From the NCBI GenBank assembly GCA_029255685.2, contig CM055315.2:34193729-34257728 (forward strand): DNA of 64,000 bases, in the 5' to 3' direction. The translations under genes and the position numbers were made by a program. Below, in pieces: positions 1 to 11,828 of the stretch. Source of the stretch: Silene conica (lineage: Eukaryota > Streptophyta > Magnoliopsida > Caryophyllales > Caryophyllaceae). The notes beneath the pieces were generated by a model, which was not told where the DNA came from, did not search any database, and was given only the letters and a program-made list of their open reading frames with translations. Position 1 is the stretch's first letter, and each line of letters opens with the position of its first letter.

Positions 1-61
1 GCTTGTAAGTGAGGAATTTTGGGTTGGCTGACAAACTTGCTTAAATGTTCTACAGCATAAG
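1..61 (-). pseudogene. Copia A, RNase H-proximal fragment (cut off by LARD insertion)
   Basis: Read on the minus strand this short piece continues the copia reverse transcriptase reading frame that stops at 26771. The junction codons give RPDLSY followed by AVEHLSKFVSQPKIPHLQA, the usual copia stretch between reverse transcriptase and RNase H. The last five bases, ATAAG, are the target duplication of the LARD. The remainder of copia A (RNase H and 3' LTR) lies outside the window. Confidence 0.85.
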
Positions 62-1357
62 TGTAACACCCCCATTTATTTAAGAACCTTTAGCAAGACA
101 TTCTCAAATAAATAAAGCTGTTACCATCTCGGAATGTCTGAGGTAGTGAATAACAAAGTAAAACAACCAAAGTACTTTACATAAAAACTGATTAAATTTA
201 AAACTTGGTTATTACAGTTACTACATAACGGAAAAGAAAAATACAACTGATGACTTCTCTGGATGTGATCTAATTCTAAGTAGGTCCAAGTTATGTCTCT
301 CTCCATGTCCAAGCTCCTAATCCATCTGTCTCTGACCTGTAGAATCTACTCCCCATTCCGGATCATTGTAGGTGTACACGAATACACTGTCAACCTCGCG
401 GTTGAGTAGGATAACACAATAATTATAATGCAACAGTTAAATGATATGCAAATGCCATGATATGCTCGAGCTCAATCTCAATTCTCAATTCTCAATCTCA
501 AACTCATACCCTTGCACCAAGCCATACCGAACCTCCCGGCAGACTATAATCGGTCGTCACCGAACACCAGCTCAATAGCTGATAAGACACCAGGCCTGGT
601 CTGCAGATCCACCCTGTGCTTTATATCAGAACAATATCTGACCAAAAATTTCTCAGTAACCAATGCATATGCTATGCTCATGAATGCAACGATATAATTA
701 TTCAATCATGCTATCAAATAATTAAATGCTCATGCCATTACCAATAATCCACAATCAATCCAACCAATATCATTCTCATATCAATCATACTCAGCATCCA
801 TAACACACAATACCACATTCATTCATAACACATCCTGGAGTATAAGGTCAGTGAATCCTACCTGGAGTAGCAAATCTGCAAACAAGCAATCACCGACTAG
901 AAGTATTCCACCTTGAACTCTGTTTCTATAAATATTACTTAAATCAAAAGCTATTCGTACAGTTAACATCACTAACTCGATTACTTGATCATGCTCATTT
1001 TCATGCCAATTATAAACTTACTAAAAATAGCATTTGACCAATTAAACCACAAAATTACTAAAACATGATTCATACTAGTAATAGTAATATCATTAACACA
1101 TCGTCATACAATTGCAAAATAATAGAATTACCATAAGTATAAGATGTATCCCCAATAAGAATACTACCACTACTAACATATTTTTATTATGTCATAAAAC
1201 TAATACCATCATCGAAAACCTACTATATATTAACAATTATAACCATTAATCGTCATAATTATAATACCAACCTCAAAATTACTAACTCAAAACGATAGCA
1301 CCATTCTAACAAATTCATCCAACACTAACACTAACCACATCAACATTATTAACATGC

Positions 1358-1358
<1 letters not shown>

Positions 1359-1389
<31 letters not shown>

Positions 1390-1401
1390 CACCAATAATA
1401 A

Positions 1402-1450
<49 letters not shown>
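1359..1450. repeat. AAT microsatellite in LARD LTR
   Basis: An almost uninterrupted (AAT)n tract is broken once by CACCAATAATAA. The counterpart in the other LTR (about 6850-6945) differs in length on each side of the same interruption. The two copies have therefore changed length since insertion. Confidence 0.95.
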
Positions 1451-2322
1451 TTAACAAACAAAACACAAAACAACAAAACACATGACAACAACGTACAAAC
1501 TAAACGAGATGACCCACTAATCAAAATAGCCCAACGCGACAAATTGAACCCAACAACACTTTCTTTTCGATTTGCGAAATAATCCCAGCACAACCGTGGC
1601 TAACACGCTGCCAAACACCTGACCGTGTGTCCTATGACAGCCCATGGCTTCCCCACTGGCACCACCAGGCTCGCCTCTGAGCCACGGTGGTTCTAGGGGA
1701 AAAGCCAGTACCCGTCGACCGCAACCACCAGTGCTAACAGCCATGTCAAAACCCTTCACCAAAACCCGACCTGTTTCGTTATGTTACCCTCACCCCAAAC
1801 GAACCCCAACAAATTATCACCCATAGGTACCACGACCCACCGTGACAAAAGCCAAACAACCACCCTGACTACCACCTATCCAAAACCCCGACTCCCATAA
1901 CAAACCGTGAACAGGAGGTTATTCGAATTCATGTACGAAACTACTCGGTCACCCTACTGTTCTGAAAACCCAGAAATGAGACCCGTGGTAGGTGATAAGA
2001 CAGCCTCTATGGTGGTCCTTGGTGGTTAACGACGTCCCCAATTACGGTCACTAGACAACTACCAACATTATAGTTCTATAATATATGAAAATCAGAACTA
2101 CATACACAATGAATTATTCACGATTTGCGAAAGGAAAAGAGGGAGAACAACAGATTAACGAAAACCACCGTGTGAACATACCTACTTCGTGAGTGTTTGA
2201 GCAGCCCTAGGCCCCTTGAACCACCGAGTAAACCCTTCCCTTGTGTTCTCAGATGTGGCGGCAGAGAATATGTGAGGTTGTTTGCGTGTCGATAGGTCTA
2301 GAGTAGGGTTACAACTTACGCT

Positions 2323-2328
2323 ATATAG
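2323..2328 (-). promoter_or_regulatory. TATA box of LARD LTR
   Basis: On the minus strand the context is GCCGCCCTATATAGCG. The second LTR has the equivalent box at 7817-7822. The gypsy LTRs carry GCCGCCTTATATAAC at the corresponding place, so the core promoter appears shared. Function is inferred from position and sequence. Confidence 0.6.
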
Positions 2329-2870
2329 GGCGGCATGAAAGAAGGGTTGAGGTGTTTGTGTGTTTGTGTAATTATCTACGTGGGCTTATTTGTTTATGTT
2401 TGTTCTTCCCATGGGCTGACTTGCACGCATAACATAATAATATCCATGTACTTACAAGCCACGTAACAACTAATACCCACGTGCCATTATATTAATAACA
2501 TTTAACATATAAAACATGTATTCGATAATTCAATTATCGGATAAAACGTAACGATGTTATCAATTATCGATAACTAATTACCCGCTCCCGACACTTTACT
2601 TAACATATAAAAAAAATATAAGAAACTTGTACGATAGATTAATTGTCAAAATTATCAACACGTCAAATTAAAATTAAAATAAAACATACTAAAACACGGA
2701 GTATAAAATTATTGGTACGGTAGTATTTCGGTCCATATAATAGGAATTATAGAAATATTAAAATACTAACAATTACATAAGAATATATAAAAAAAAAATA
2801 GAGGATTTAAATACCATTACGACTTAACTAAAATAGAAGTTAAGTATGGACAAGAAATAAATATAAATTA

Positions 2871-2872
<2 letters not shown>

Positions 2873-2937
<65 letters not shown>
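2873..2937. repeat. TA microsatellite in LARD LTR
   Basis: A pure TA tract of roughly 60 bp. At the same place in the other LTR copy the tract has been split by a foldback insertion (about 26202-26527). Confidence 0.95.
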
Positions 2938-2941
<4 letters not shown>

Positions 2942-3161
2942 TAAATATATTATTAAAATTAAATAAATACGAATGAAATGTCATTTTAAGAAATAATGGT
3001 CAAATATAAATAATTATGAAATACGAAATAATCGTAGAAATTCGATTTATAAAATAATAACAGTTTACGTAAAATACTTTATAAACATTATTCCATTTGA
3101 AATACTTGTATAAAACATGGTTTGACTGCCGTTGACCGAGGCTAAAATACGGGGTATTACA

Positions 3162-3198
3162 GTCTTCCCTCCTTAAAATGAACTTCGTCCCGAAGTTC
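3162..3198 (-). promoter_or_regulatory. LARD polypurine tract with adjoining hairpin (module 1)
   Basis: On the minus strand a perfect 8-bp stem GAACTTCG/CGAAGTTC with a GGA loop (3180-3198) is followed by TTTTAAGGAGGGAAGAC and then directly by the LTR start TGTAATACC. The purine run is the expected plus-strand DNA primer site. The same hairpin and tract occur in the gypsy element at 10600-10636. Confidence 0.8.
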
Positions 3199-3280
3199 GC
3201 CACCCCGTAACGATAACAAAATACCCACAAGCATAAGACAAACGCAAGTAGTACATATACATAAGCTCTAAAACGCGAAG

Positions 3281-3323
3281 TGTTATATTCTATCCCCCTT
3301 AAGAAACTTTGTCCCCAAAGTTT
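3281..3323 (-). promoter_or_regulatory. LARD hairpin-polypurine module 2
   Basis: The minus strand shows a perfect 8-bp stem AAACTTTG/CAAAGTTT with a GGGA loop, then CTTAAGGGGGATAGAATATAACA. The order (stem, GGA-type loop, purine tract, TG/TA-type start) repeats module 1 about 120 bp inward. Whether it primes DNA synthesis is unknown. Confidence 0.6.
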
Positions 3324-3467
3324 AACATACTACAGAAATACATGACACTTAAAGACCGAAACATTGACCGAAACATAACAAATTAAAACAGCAGACTCCA
3401 TGCATGGTCAAATCTCAGTCAGCCAATCACAACTACCACTTAGCAAGATCGTAAACCATCTAGATTT

Positions 3468-3510
3468 TACAATCCTATCCTCCTTAAAACATGGTTACGT
3501 CCCCATAACC
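3468..3510 (-). promoter_or_regulatory. LARD hairpin-polypurine module 3 (degenerate)
   Basis: The minus strand reads GGTTATGGGGACGTAACC (5-bp perfect stem, one further mismatch) followed by ATGTTTTAAGGAGGATAGGATTGTAAAA. The arrangement matches modules 1 and 2 but is weaker. Confidence 0.45.
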
Positions 3511-5544
3511 CCATTATAAAATTCCACATTCATTGCTCAAGAAGATCACCGAATCAACAGTCACAAATTATCTGATAAGTTAAGTGCTCTATACTGGACA
3601 ATTAGCATCCGACTCTTAGAGTCACAAAACATATTTGTCAATTTCATGCTACGCAATAAAACAAAATCAAGGTAACCAACATCTATACCCTTGGAAATTT
3701 TGACACAAAATTAACACATTTACACCGAGGTAGACAATCAGCTAACTCATGGTTCACACTTGCCAAATTAAAACATTTCATGCTCATACTCAAATTATGG
3801 AGGCAAAACTCTTGTTTATGCACATAAGAGAGAATGGCATCAGGCAAAATTCATCAACGTACATGTAGCTGTCATGTTGCAAAATAATCACCATAATCAT
3901 CAAACATCAACTTTATCATGGATTATCACCTTGAAAACATTTTGAAACTTTCAAAACGATGAAGTTGTAATTAATGGTTTATAAACACGAATCACTAACG
4001 ATTTTACAAGTTACAGATCGAACATAAATCTAGCCTTCCCTCAATTCACATGTCAACCAAATTACTAATTCAATATATAGTAAACAGATTTAAACATACA
4101 ATACGTAATTCACCTTGTGGCATAACAACAACGTCAGCATAAATAAAACTAATTTTATATAAAACTCACCAAAATAAGTAAGGTTATACTATCATATAAT
4201 AAAGTTCATATCCATATCATATACCTACTGTTCATGCTACTATTGTCATGTCAGAATATTACATGGTTACATCACATAATCCATAGTTGATTAAACTTTT
4301 ATATTCAAAACTTTCACATTTCAACAATCACACATCACGTAGTATCTTCCAAAAATCATAATTAAATAATTGCTTAGCTATTTTGCAAGCTATTATAATT
4401 TTTAGCAAATATAAGAAATTAACTAACCATAGAAAAAGAAATCAAAAGCATATCTTAAGGGAATTATTTATAACAATTTATACAACTCAATTGGTCTGAA
4501 TAGAAACCTTACTGCAGTTAGATAGATAATTGGGCAACTTGCAAAAATCACTATTAAATAAATAAATGAGTTAGTTTCTACCATCGTAACAATCACAACA
4601 TATTAAGGTACGTAAATATAAACTAGAATCACCAAGATGCCACTTATTGAACACTAACATTATAACCAAATTAAATGTATATAATTAGACGTAAAATCAA
4701 CATGAAATTTTCAACACATAACTATATAACATTCATGACTTAGGTCAACACATTCCGCATATCACTAGACATGGATTGCCAAGGTAATTAGTAAAATAAT
4801 AACAATCTTAAATCTCAAAATCCGATCTATTTTGCCTAGTAAGCCAAACAGTAAATTCTTGCAAAGAATAAAACATTCAGATAAGAAGTATACACACACT
4901 CAGAATAGCAACAAAACTATTATCAACAGACACGACATCCGTTTCGGTCTACTAGCTTTACACACAGGGCTTAACTTGATTCCGCATCCTGTAAACACAT
5001 TGCCTGACTGGCTCTATTAACCATTCCAGTCAATTATGGTCATATCTCTCCTACATTTAACCTCCTAGGTAGCTATAGCTTATGGTGCTTCTATCATCAA
5101 CTCATTACACACATTATTATACTATATCTCTACCTAAGGACTCAGGGATCATATAGCCGCATGCATATCACCATACAAGTCAAACTCATATTCTCAAAAC
5201 TTGGAAGTCATATATTTCAACCAACATTCAATATCATTATCATGCTTCACAATACAGATCTCCAACCATGTTTCACATCATAACTTACCTCATTCCGCTC
5301 CTGTAAAACTGTTAGTACAATATAGGCAATATAGGCAAGGTCCGATCTTTTATCTTGTTACTACCCACTCTTTGCATCACTCAGGGGTTACCAGGTTAGA
5401 CTGAAAGGGCCAATGGCTTGGTTTGAGGGGGCCCCTAACTCATCCCAATCCTAGGGCTCCTAACAGTTACTAACCTGGGGTTCATTTTATTAGACTCTTC
5501 CTACGTTCAGTATTTTTCGTTTGGTTTAGGCTCGAGGATCGTTC

Positions 5545-5556
5545 GCTCTGATACCA
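5545..5556 (-). promoter_or_regulatory. LARD primer-binding site (initiator Met tRNA)
   Basis: The minus strand reads TGGTATCAGAGC, complementary to the 3' end of plant initiator Met tRNA, three bases inside the LTR end. The following bases GAACGATCC are identical to those behind the gypsy primer-binding site. Confidence 0.9.
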
Positions 5557-5559
5557 CTT

Positions 5560-6851
5560 TGTAATACCCCCATTTATTTAAGAGCCTTTAGCTAGACATT
5601 CTCAAATAAATAGAGCTGTTACCATCTCGGAATGTCCGAGGTAGTGAATAACAAAGTAAAACAACCAAAGTACTTTACATAAAAATTGATTAAATTTAAA
5701 ACTTGGTTATTACAGTTACTACATAACGGAAAATAAAAATACAACTGATGACTTATCTAGATGTGATCTAGTTTTAAGTAGGTCCAAGTTATGTCTCTCT
5801 CCATGTCCAAGCTCCTAATCCATCTGTCTCTGACCTGTAGAATCTACTCCTCATTCCGGATCATTGTAGGTGTACACGAATACACTGTTAACCTCGCGGT
5901 TGAGTAGGATAACACAATAATTATAATGCAACAGTTAAATGATATGCAAATTCCATGATATGCTCGAGCTCAATCTCAATTCTCAATTCTCAATCTCAAA
6001 CTCATACCCTTGCACCAAGCCATACCGAACCTCCCGGCAGACTATAATCGGTCGTCACCGAACACCAGCTCAATAGCTGATAAGACACCAGGCCTGGTCT
6101 GCAGAACCACCCTGTGCTTTATATCAGAACAATATATGACCATAAATTTCTCAGTAACCAATGCATATGCTATGCTCATGAATGCAACGATATAATTATT
6201 CAATCATGCTATCAAATAATTAAATGCTCATGCCATTACCAATAATCCACAATCAATCCAACCAATATCATTCTCATATCAATCATACTCAGCATCCATA
6301 TAACACACAATACCACATTCATTCATAACACATCCTGGAGTATAAGGTCAGTGAATCCTACCTGGAGTAGCAAATCTGCAAACAAGCAATCACCGACTAG
6401 AAGTATTCCACCTCGAACTCTGTTCCTATAAATATTACTTAAATCAAAAGCTATTCGTACAGTTAACATCACTAACTCGATTACTTGATCATGCTCATTT
6501 TCATGCCAATTATAAACTTACTAAAAATAGCATTTGACCAATTAAACCACAAAATTACTAAAACATGATTCATACTAGTAATAGTAATATCATTAACACA
6601 TCGTCATACAATTGCAAAATAATAGAATTACCATAAGTATAAGATGTATCCCCAATAAGAATACTACCACTACTAACATATTTTTATTATGTCATAAAAC
6701 TAATACCATCATCGAAAACCTACTATATATTAACAATTATAACCACTAATCATAATTATAATACCAACCTCAAAATTACTAACTCAAAACGATAGCACCA
6801 TTCTAACAAATTCATCCAACACTAACACTAACCACATCAACATTATTAACA

Positions 6852-6910
<59 letters not shown>

Positions 6911-8304
6911 CACCAATAATAAAATAATAATAATAATAATAATATTAACAAAACAAAACACAAAACAACAAAACACATGACAACAACGTACAAACTAAAC
7001 GAGATGACCCACTAATCAAAATAGCCCAACGCGACAAAACGAACCCAACAACACTTTCTTTTCGATTTGCGAAATAATCCCAGCACAACTGTGGCTAACA
7101 CGCTGCCAAACACCTGACCGTGTGTCCTATGACAGCCCTTGGCTTCCCCACTAGCACCACCAGGCTCGCCTCTGAGCCACGGTGGTTCCAGGGGAAAAGC
7201 CAGTACCCGTCGACCGCAACCACCAGTGCTAACAGCCATGTCAAAACCCTTCACCAAAACGTGACTTGTTTCGTTATGTTACCCTCACCCCAAACGAACC
7301 CCAAAAAATTAGCACCCATAGGTACCACGACCCACCGTGACAAAAGCCAAACAACCACCCTGACTACCACCTATCCAAAACCCCGACTCCCATAACAAAC
7401 CGTGAACAAGAGGTTATTCGAATTCATGTGCGAAACTACTCGGTCACCCTACTGTTCTGAAAACCCAGAAATGAGACCCGTGGTAGGTGATAAGACAGCC
7501 TCTATGGTGGTCCTTGGTGGTCAACGACGTCCCCAATTACGGTCACTACACAACGACGAACATTATAGTTCTATAATATATGAAAATCAGAACTACATAC
7601 ACAATGAATGATTCACGATTTGCGAAAGGAAAAGAGGGAGAACAATAGAGTAACGAAAACCACCGTGTGAACATACCTACTTCGTGAGTGTTTGAGCAGC
7701 GCTAGGCCCCTTGAACCACCGAGTAAACGCTTCCCTTGTGTTCTCAGGTGTGGCGGCAGAGAATATGTGAGGTTGTTTGCGTGTCGATAGGTCTAGAGTA
7801 GGGTTACAACTTACGTTATATAGGGCGGCATGAAAGAAGGGTTGAGGTGTTTGTGTGTTTGTGTAATTATCTACGTGGGCTGATTTGTTTGTGTTTGTTC
7901 TTCACATGGGCTGACTTGCACGCATAACATAATAATATCCATGTTCTTACAAGCCACGTAACAACTAATACCCACGTGCCATTATATTAATAACATTTAA
8001 CATATAAAACACGTATTCGATAATTCAATTATCGGATAAAACGTAACGATGTTATCAATTATCGATAACTAATTACCCGCTCCCGACACTTTACTTAACA
8101 TATAAAAAAAAATATAAGAAACTTGTACGATAGATTAATTGTCAAAATTATCAACACGTCAAATTAAAATTAAAATAAAACATACTAAAACACGGAGTAT
8201 AAAATTATTAGTACGGTAGTATTTCGGTCCATATAATACGAATTATAAAAGTATTAAAATACTAACAATTACATAAGAATATATAAAAAAAAATAAAGGA
8301 TTTA
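5560..8304 (-). repeat. LARD 5' LTR, left part
   Basis: This is a copy of the LTR at 62-3161, starting TGTAATACCCC. It ends at the gypsy insertion point after the target duplication ATTTA (8300-8304). The sequence resumes at 26111 exactly as in the uninterrupted copy. Confidence 0.92.
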
Positions 8305-10599
8305 TGTAACACCCCCATTTATTCAGAGGCCTGAACTAGGACTCCCCAAATAATTAAGGATGTTACCATCTCGGTTACCCGAGGTAGTAGTTAACAAAGG
8401 AAGAAACACAGTACTTTATTAAGTAATTAAAGTTAAACATATGTCTCATAAAGTTTACAACTGTTTATGAAATCAAAACTAGAAGTTCAACATGTCGGAA
8501 GCTATAAAACAAAACTGGGCTATAACTAGACTGGTCTGGTCCATTTCCTCTCCACCCTTCCAGTATGCACATGTCTAAACTTGTCATTCTGCTCCCCAAT
8601 AAATTGGATCAACGCAGATACAATCAAACAAATAGAAGGGTCAACACGAGGTTGAGTAGGTAATATAATCACAACATGAATAAACACAATCAATACTTCC
8701 TCCACTTCCTCCACAACCACCTCATCTCCACATATCACATCTCCACACACCACATCTCCACACACCACACCACCCATGGCCATATCACAAGTCCCTTATC
8801 ATAAGACCCATATCACCAGACCCTTTATCACAAGACCCGTCCTCCACAATATTCAGTTCTCATTCAATCATGTTATATCATACAATGAATATATACAATG
8901 TTCTCATGTCAGATCACAATTACAACACAGATATTCCCCTACCTCAAAAGTCGGATGAAGTCGTCAGATGCACCTCTGCTAAAAATGTTCCACTCGAAAA
9001 TCGTTACCTAAACGTGTAATACGCATGATTAAAACGACTCCCTAATTTACGTGATACAAGTACGATTGCTAAAAAATAGAAACTTTCCTAAAATAGACAT
9101 CTCCCGAAATAGTAACTTCTATAATGGGTAACTTTCCAAAAATAGACACTTCGGTTTGAAATTCAAATTATTTAAAAATATGCATTAACCATATCTTACA
9201 ATAAATACCAAATCATTTCCTTAATTACAATAATATTAATACTATTAATAATAATATTACCATAATTAATTAAATGTATATGCATAGAATATAATAAAAA
9301 TAAATAATAAAATAAAATGAAATAAAATGAAGTAAATAAAATAAACAAACAGCCCTACACTCAACCCGAGGCTCCCTCGTGAATAGCCCCTTACAACACC
9401 ACCGAGACACGCCCAGCCACCACCGGCAGCCACCGACACCAACACCCCGACTGCCTTCTATCACCACAACCACCAGCCACCTGACCGACAGCCGCCGGTG
9501 AGTTGAACCAGGGCCTAGATCAGGCTTGGTTCCTCACCTACGACCCTGGCCACACGACTTTAACCCTCACAACGACGCAAACCCTGCCACCACTACCACC
9601 AACCGTGACCACCAAGACCACCCCTGGACTCCAGACTCTAGACACGGTGGTAGCATCGCACTGACCTCCCCCGAGTCCTCAATGCTACCACCCCCAAACA
9701 CCCCTGTACACGCCTGAACAAAACGACACTGGACTAAGACAAACACCACCTCACGACCACCCTTGTCAAACCGTCCTGTAACACTAAGACCCGACACCAC
9801 CGAACCTTGAGACTACCACCACGAGAACCCCCTTTCAACCACCAGTCTCAAGACCCAAAGACCCATAACAAAAACTATACGAACAGATCTAAAACCGATT
9901 CTAAAAACACATCAGAACAACCACCTGCTGAGACCGTAACACTCCCCTTCCCTGACACCATATTTGACACCTTCGAACGTGTGCTAAAACAACCAACGAC
10001 ACAACAACTATGAACAATATATAATCACTATATATCATAGTATAAATGTACGTAAAAATAACAAGAAGAAGACGTGTATGCATTCCCCTAAACAGATGAC
10101 GAATTTCGTGCTTAAACTGCAATTAAAGAGAATGTGGCGACCATACCAGATCCTTGACCACTTCGAGACACCCTAGGACCACCTTCTACCACCGTGAGCA
10201 GGTTGTTTCTCTTCTCCAATATGTCGGCTAGGGTTTTGTGAAGTCGGGGTTGTGTTTGCTTAGGGTTTAGTGCACGGAATTCTATGTTATATAAGGCGGC
10301 TGACACAAGGGTTGTTCCTTGTTTTGAATTTCCGTGTGGGCTTGGCCTATTGTCACGCCAATCGAAGCCTAGTGCGGGGTAACAACAGGTCCCAAGTTCG
10401 ACCCACACTAACACCATGCAACAAACATTGTTACTAGATGCTTAGGTCCCCAACTCGAACCCCACAGCAGTACGAAAACACCCAACAAAACGAGTATGCA
10501 CAAGCTTATAAAACGACTATCTAAAAAGTTAACTCATCGCTCGCTCATAACTAGCCCACGAAACCACAATTTTTAATAATAAAAATTCGGGTTATTACA
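8305..10599 (-). repeat. Gypsy 3' LTR
   Basis: It is equal in length to the other LTR at 23816-26110 and nearly identical, which indicates recent insertion. A TATA box for the minus strand lies at 10288-10294. The first ~120 bp on the plus strand (the 3' end of the LTR in element sense) are clearly related to the LARD LTR; the rest has diverged. Confidence 0.95.
10288..10294 (-). promoter_or_regulatory. TATA box of gypsy LTR
   Basis: The minus-strand context GCCGCCTTATATAACATAG is repeated at 25799-25805 in the other LTR. The GCCGCC(C/T)TATATA core is shared with the LARD promoter. Confidence 0.6.
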
Positions 10600-10636
10600 G
10601 TCTTCCCCCCTTAAAACGAACTTCGTCCCGAAGTTC
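10600..10636 (-). promoter_or_regulatory. Gypsy polypurine tract with adjoining hairpin (module 1)
   Basis: The minus strand has the perfect stem GAACTTCG/CGAAGTTC with a GGA loop (10618-10636), then TTTTAAGGGGGGAAGAC, then the LTR start TGTAATAACCC. The hairpin and tract are almost identical to the LARD version. Confidence 0.8.
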
Positions 10637-10695
10637 ACCCACTTATAACGTCAACACACACCCTACTCATGTTAAAACATGTTAAAACATAAAAT

Positions 10696-10740
10696 ATTAC
10701 ATTCTACCCCACTAAAAAAAAAGTTACGTCCTCGTAACTT
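10696..10740 (-). promoter_or_regulatory. Gypsy hairpin-polypurine module 2
   Basis: The perfect 8-bp stem AAGTTACG/CGTAACTT with an AGGA loop (10721-10740) is followed by a T run, AGTGGGGTAGAA and TGTAAT on the minus strand. It repeats the hairpin, purine tract and TGTAA order of module 1 between the pol stop codon and the real tract. Confidence 0.6.
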
Positions 10741-10743
10741 ACC

Positions 10744-11828
10744 TTAAATGAAAAGCTGCGGATAACGCTCCTTCATGGACGCCTCAGACTCCCAAGTAGC
10801 TTCCTCCGTATTGTGATTGGTCCACAAGACCTTCACCAATACCGTCTCTCCATTCCGAGTCTTCCGAATCTTTCGATCCAAAATCTCCCTTCGAACCTCC
10901 GCATAGGCAAGTTGTTCATCTACCTCAATTTCTTCACGGTTCAACACATGCGTGGGGTCACTCACATATTTCCTTAGTTGTGAAACATGGAACACATTAT
11001 GGACCTTGGATAGGGCTGGAGGCAAAGCTAATCGATATGCCACCTCCCCAACTCTGTCCAAGATCTCAAATGGTCCAATAAACTTCTGACTGAGCTTGCC
11101 ACGCTTTCCGAATCTCATCACCCCCTTCATTGGAGATACCTTTAGCAGCACTTTCTCCCCTGCCTCAAATGAAATGTCACTCCTCTTGAGATCTGCATAA
11201 CTCTTTTGTCTCTCTTGGGCTGCCCTCATCTTCTGTCTGATTATCTGAACTTGCTCAACCATTTCCTGGATCATCTCTGGACCTAGAACCACTGCATCAG
11301 CGTGATCATCCCAACATACAGGACTCCGACATTTCCTCCCATACAAAGCCTCAAAAGGGGCCATCCCAATGCTAGCATGATAACTATTATTATACGAGAA
11401 TTCTATCAGTCCCAACCGTTCTTCCCATGATCCCCCGAACTCCAGTACACACGCTCTCAACATATCTTCCAAAGTCGGATGGTCCTTTCCGTCTGACCAT
11501 CTGTAGCAGGATGAAAAGCGGTGCTCATCTTTAATTGCGTGCCCAACGCGGTCTGCAGCTCTTGCCAAAATCGAGAAATAAACCTCGAGTCACGGTCAGA
11601 AACAATATCCTTGGGAACTCCATGCAGCTTGACCACGTTCTGCACATAGGACTTTGCCAACTCAGCCTTACTCCAGGTATCCTTCATTGGTATAAAGTGA
11701 GCGGACTTGGTCAGTCGATCCACTATTCCCCAGATCATATTGTTGCCCCTCTGAGTCCGAGGCAACCCCACGATGAAGTCCATAGAGATATTCTCCCACT
11801 TCCACTTAGGTACATCCAGTGTGGTTGG
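10744..11828 (-). pseudogene. Gypsy integrase core and C-terminal chromodomain-like region
   Basis: The core part (about 11460-11828) has the catalytic motifs [25 protein letters not shown] and a Glu in TDGQTERT, so D, D and E are visible. A one-base loss near 11460 shifts the frame. The rest (10744-11568) continues with the GMAPFEALYGRKCRSP region and ends in a chromodomain-like tail containing LVKVLWTNHNTEEATWE. The integrase N-terminal zinc-binding part is absent: the reading frame enters from the copia B LTR at 11829 instead. The enzyme would have inserted element cDNA into chromatin; this copy cannot. Confidence 0.9.

Larger units (their letters stand above)
62..3161 (-). repeat. LARD 3' LTR (uninterrupted copy)
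   Basis: This 3100-bp repeat begins TGTAACACCCC and ends GGGGTATTACA on the plus strand. It recurs from 5560 with few substitutions. It contains an AAT microsatellite near 1359-1450 and a long TA microsatellite near 2873-2937. A TATA box for minus-strand transcription lies at 2323-2328 in the context GCCGCCCTATATAG. Short open frames inside it, such as 1517-1762, recur in the second LTR because the LTRs are duplicates; they show no recognisable domain. Confidence 0.92.
3162..5559 (-). other. LARD internal region, non-coding
   Basis: These 2.4 kb between the LTRs contain no gag, protease, reverse transcriptase or integrase motif on either strand, and no open frame above about 67 codons. The end next to the primer-binding site (about 5400-5559) resembles the gypsy leader at 23650-23815, including GAGGGGGCCC, a GGGGTTCATTTTATT block and the CTCGAGGATCGTTCGCTCTGATACCA region. 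This suggests shared packaging or priming signals. Confidence 0.8.

Noticed and set aside
1517..1762. An 81-codon minus-strand frame that is conserved at 7012-7257
   Set aside because: Conservation is explained by the duplicated LTR; no domain, and similar short frames occur by chance. Not annotated as a gene.
9526..10417. Several short frames in the gypsy LTR repeated at 25037-25928
   Set aside because: They repeat because the LTR is duplicated; none has a domain, and they cross promoter sequence.
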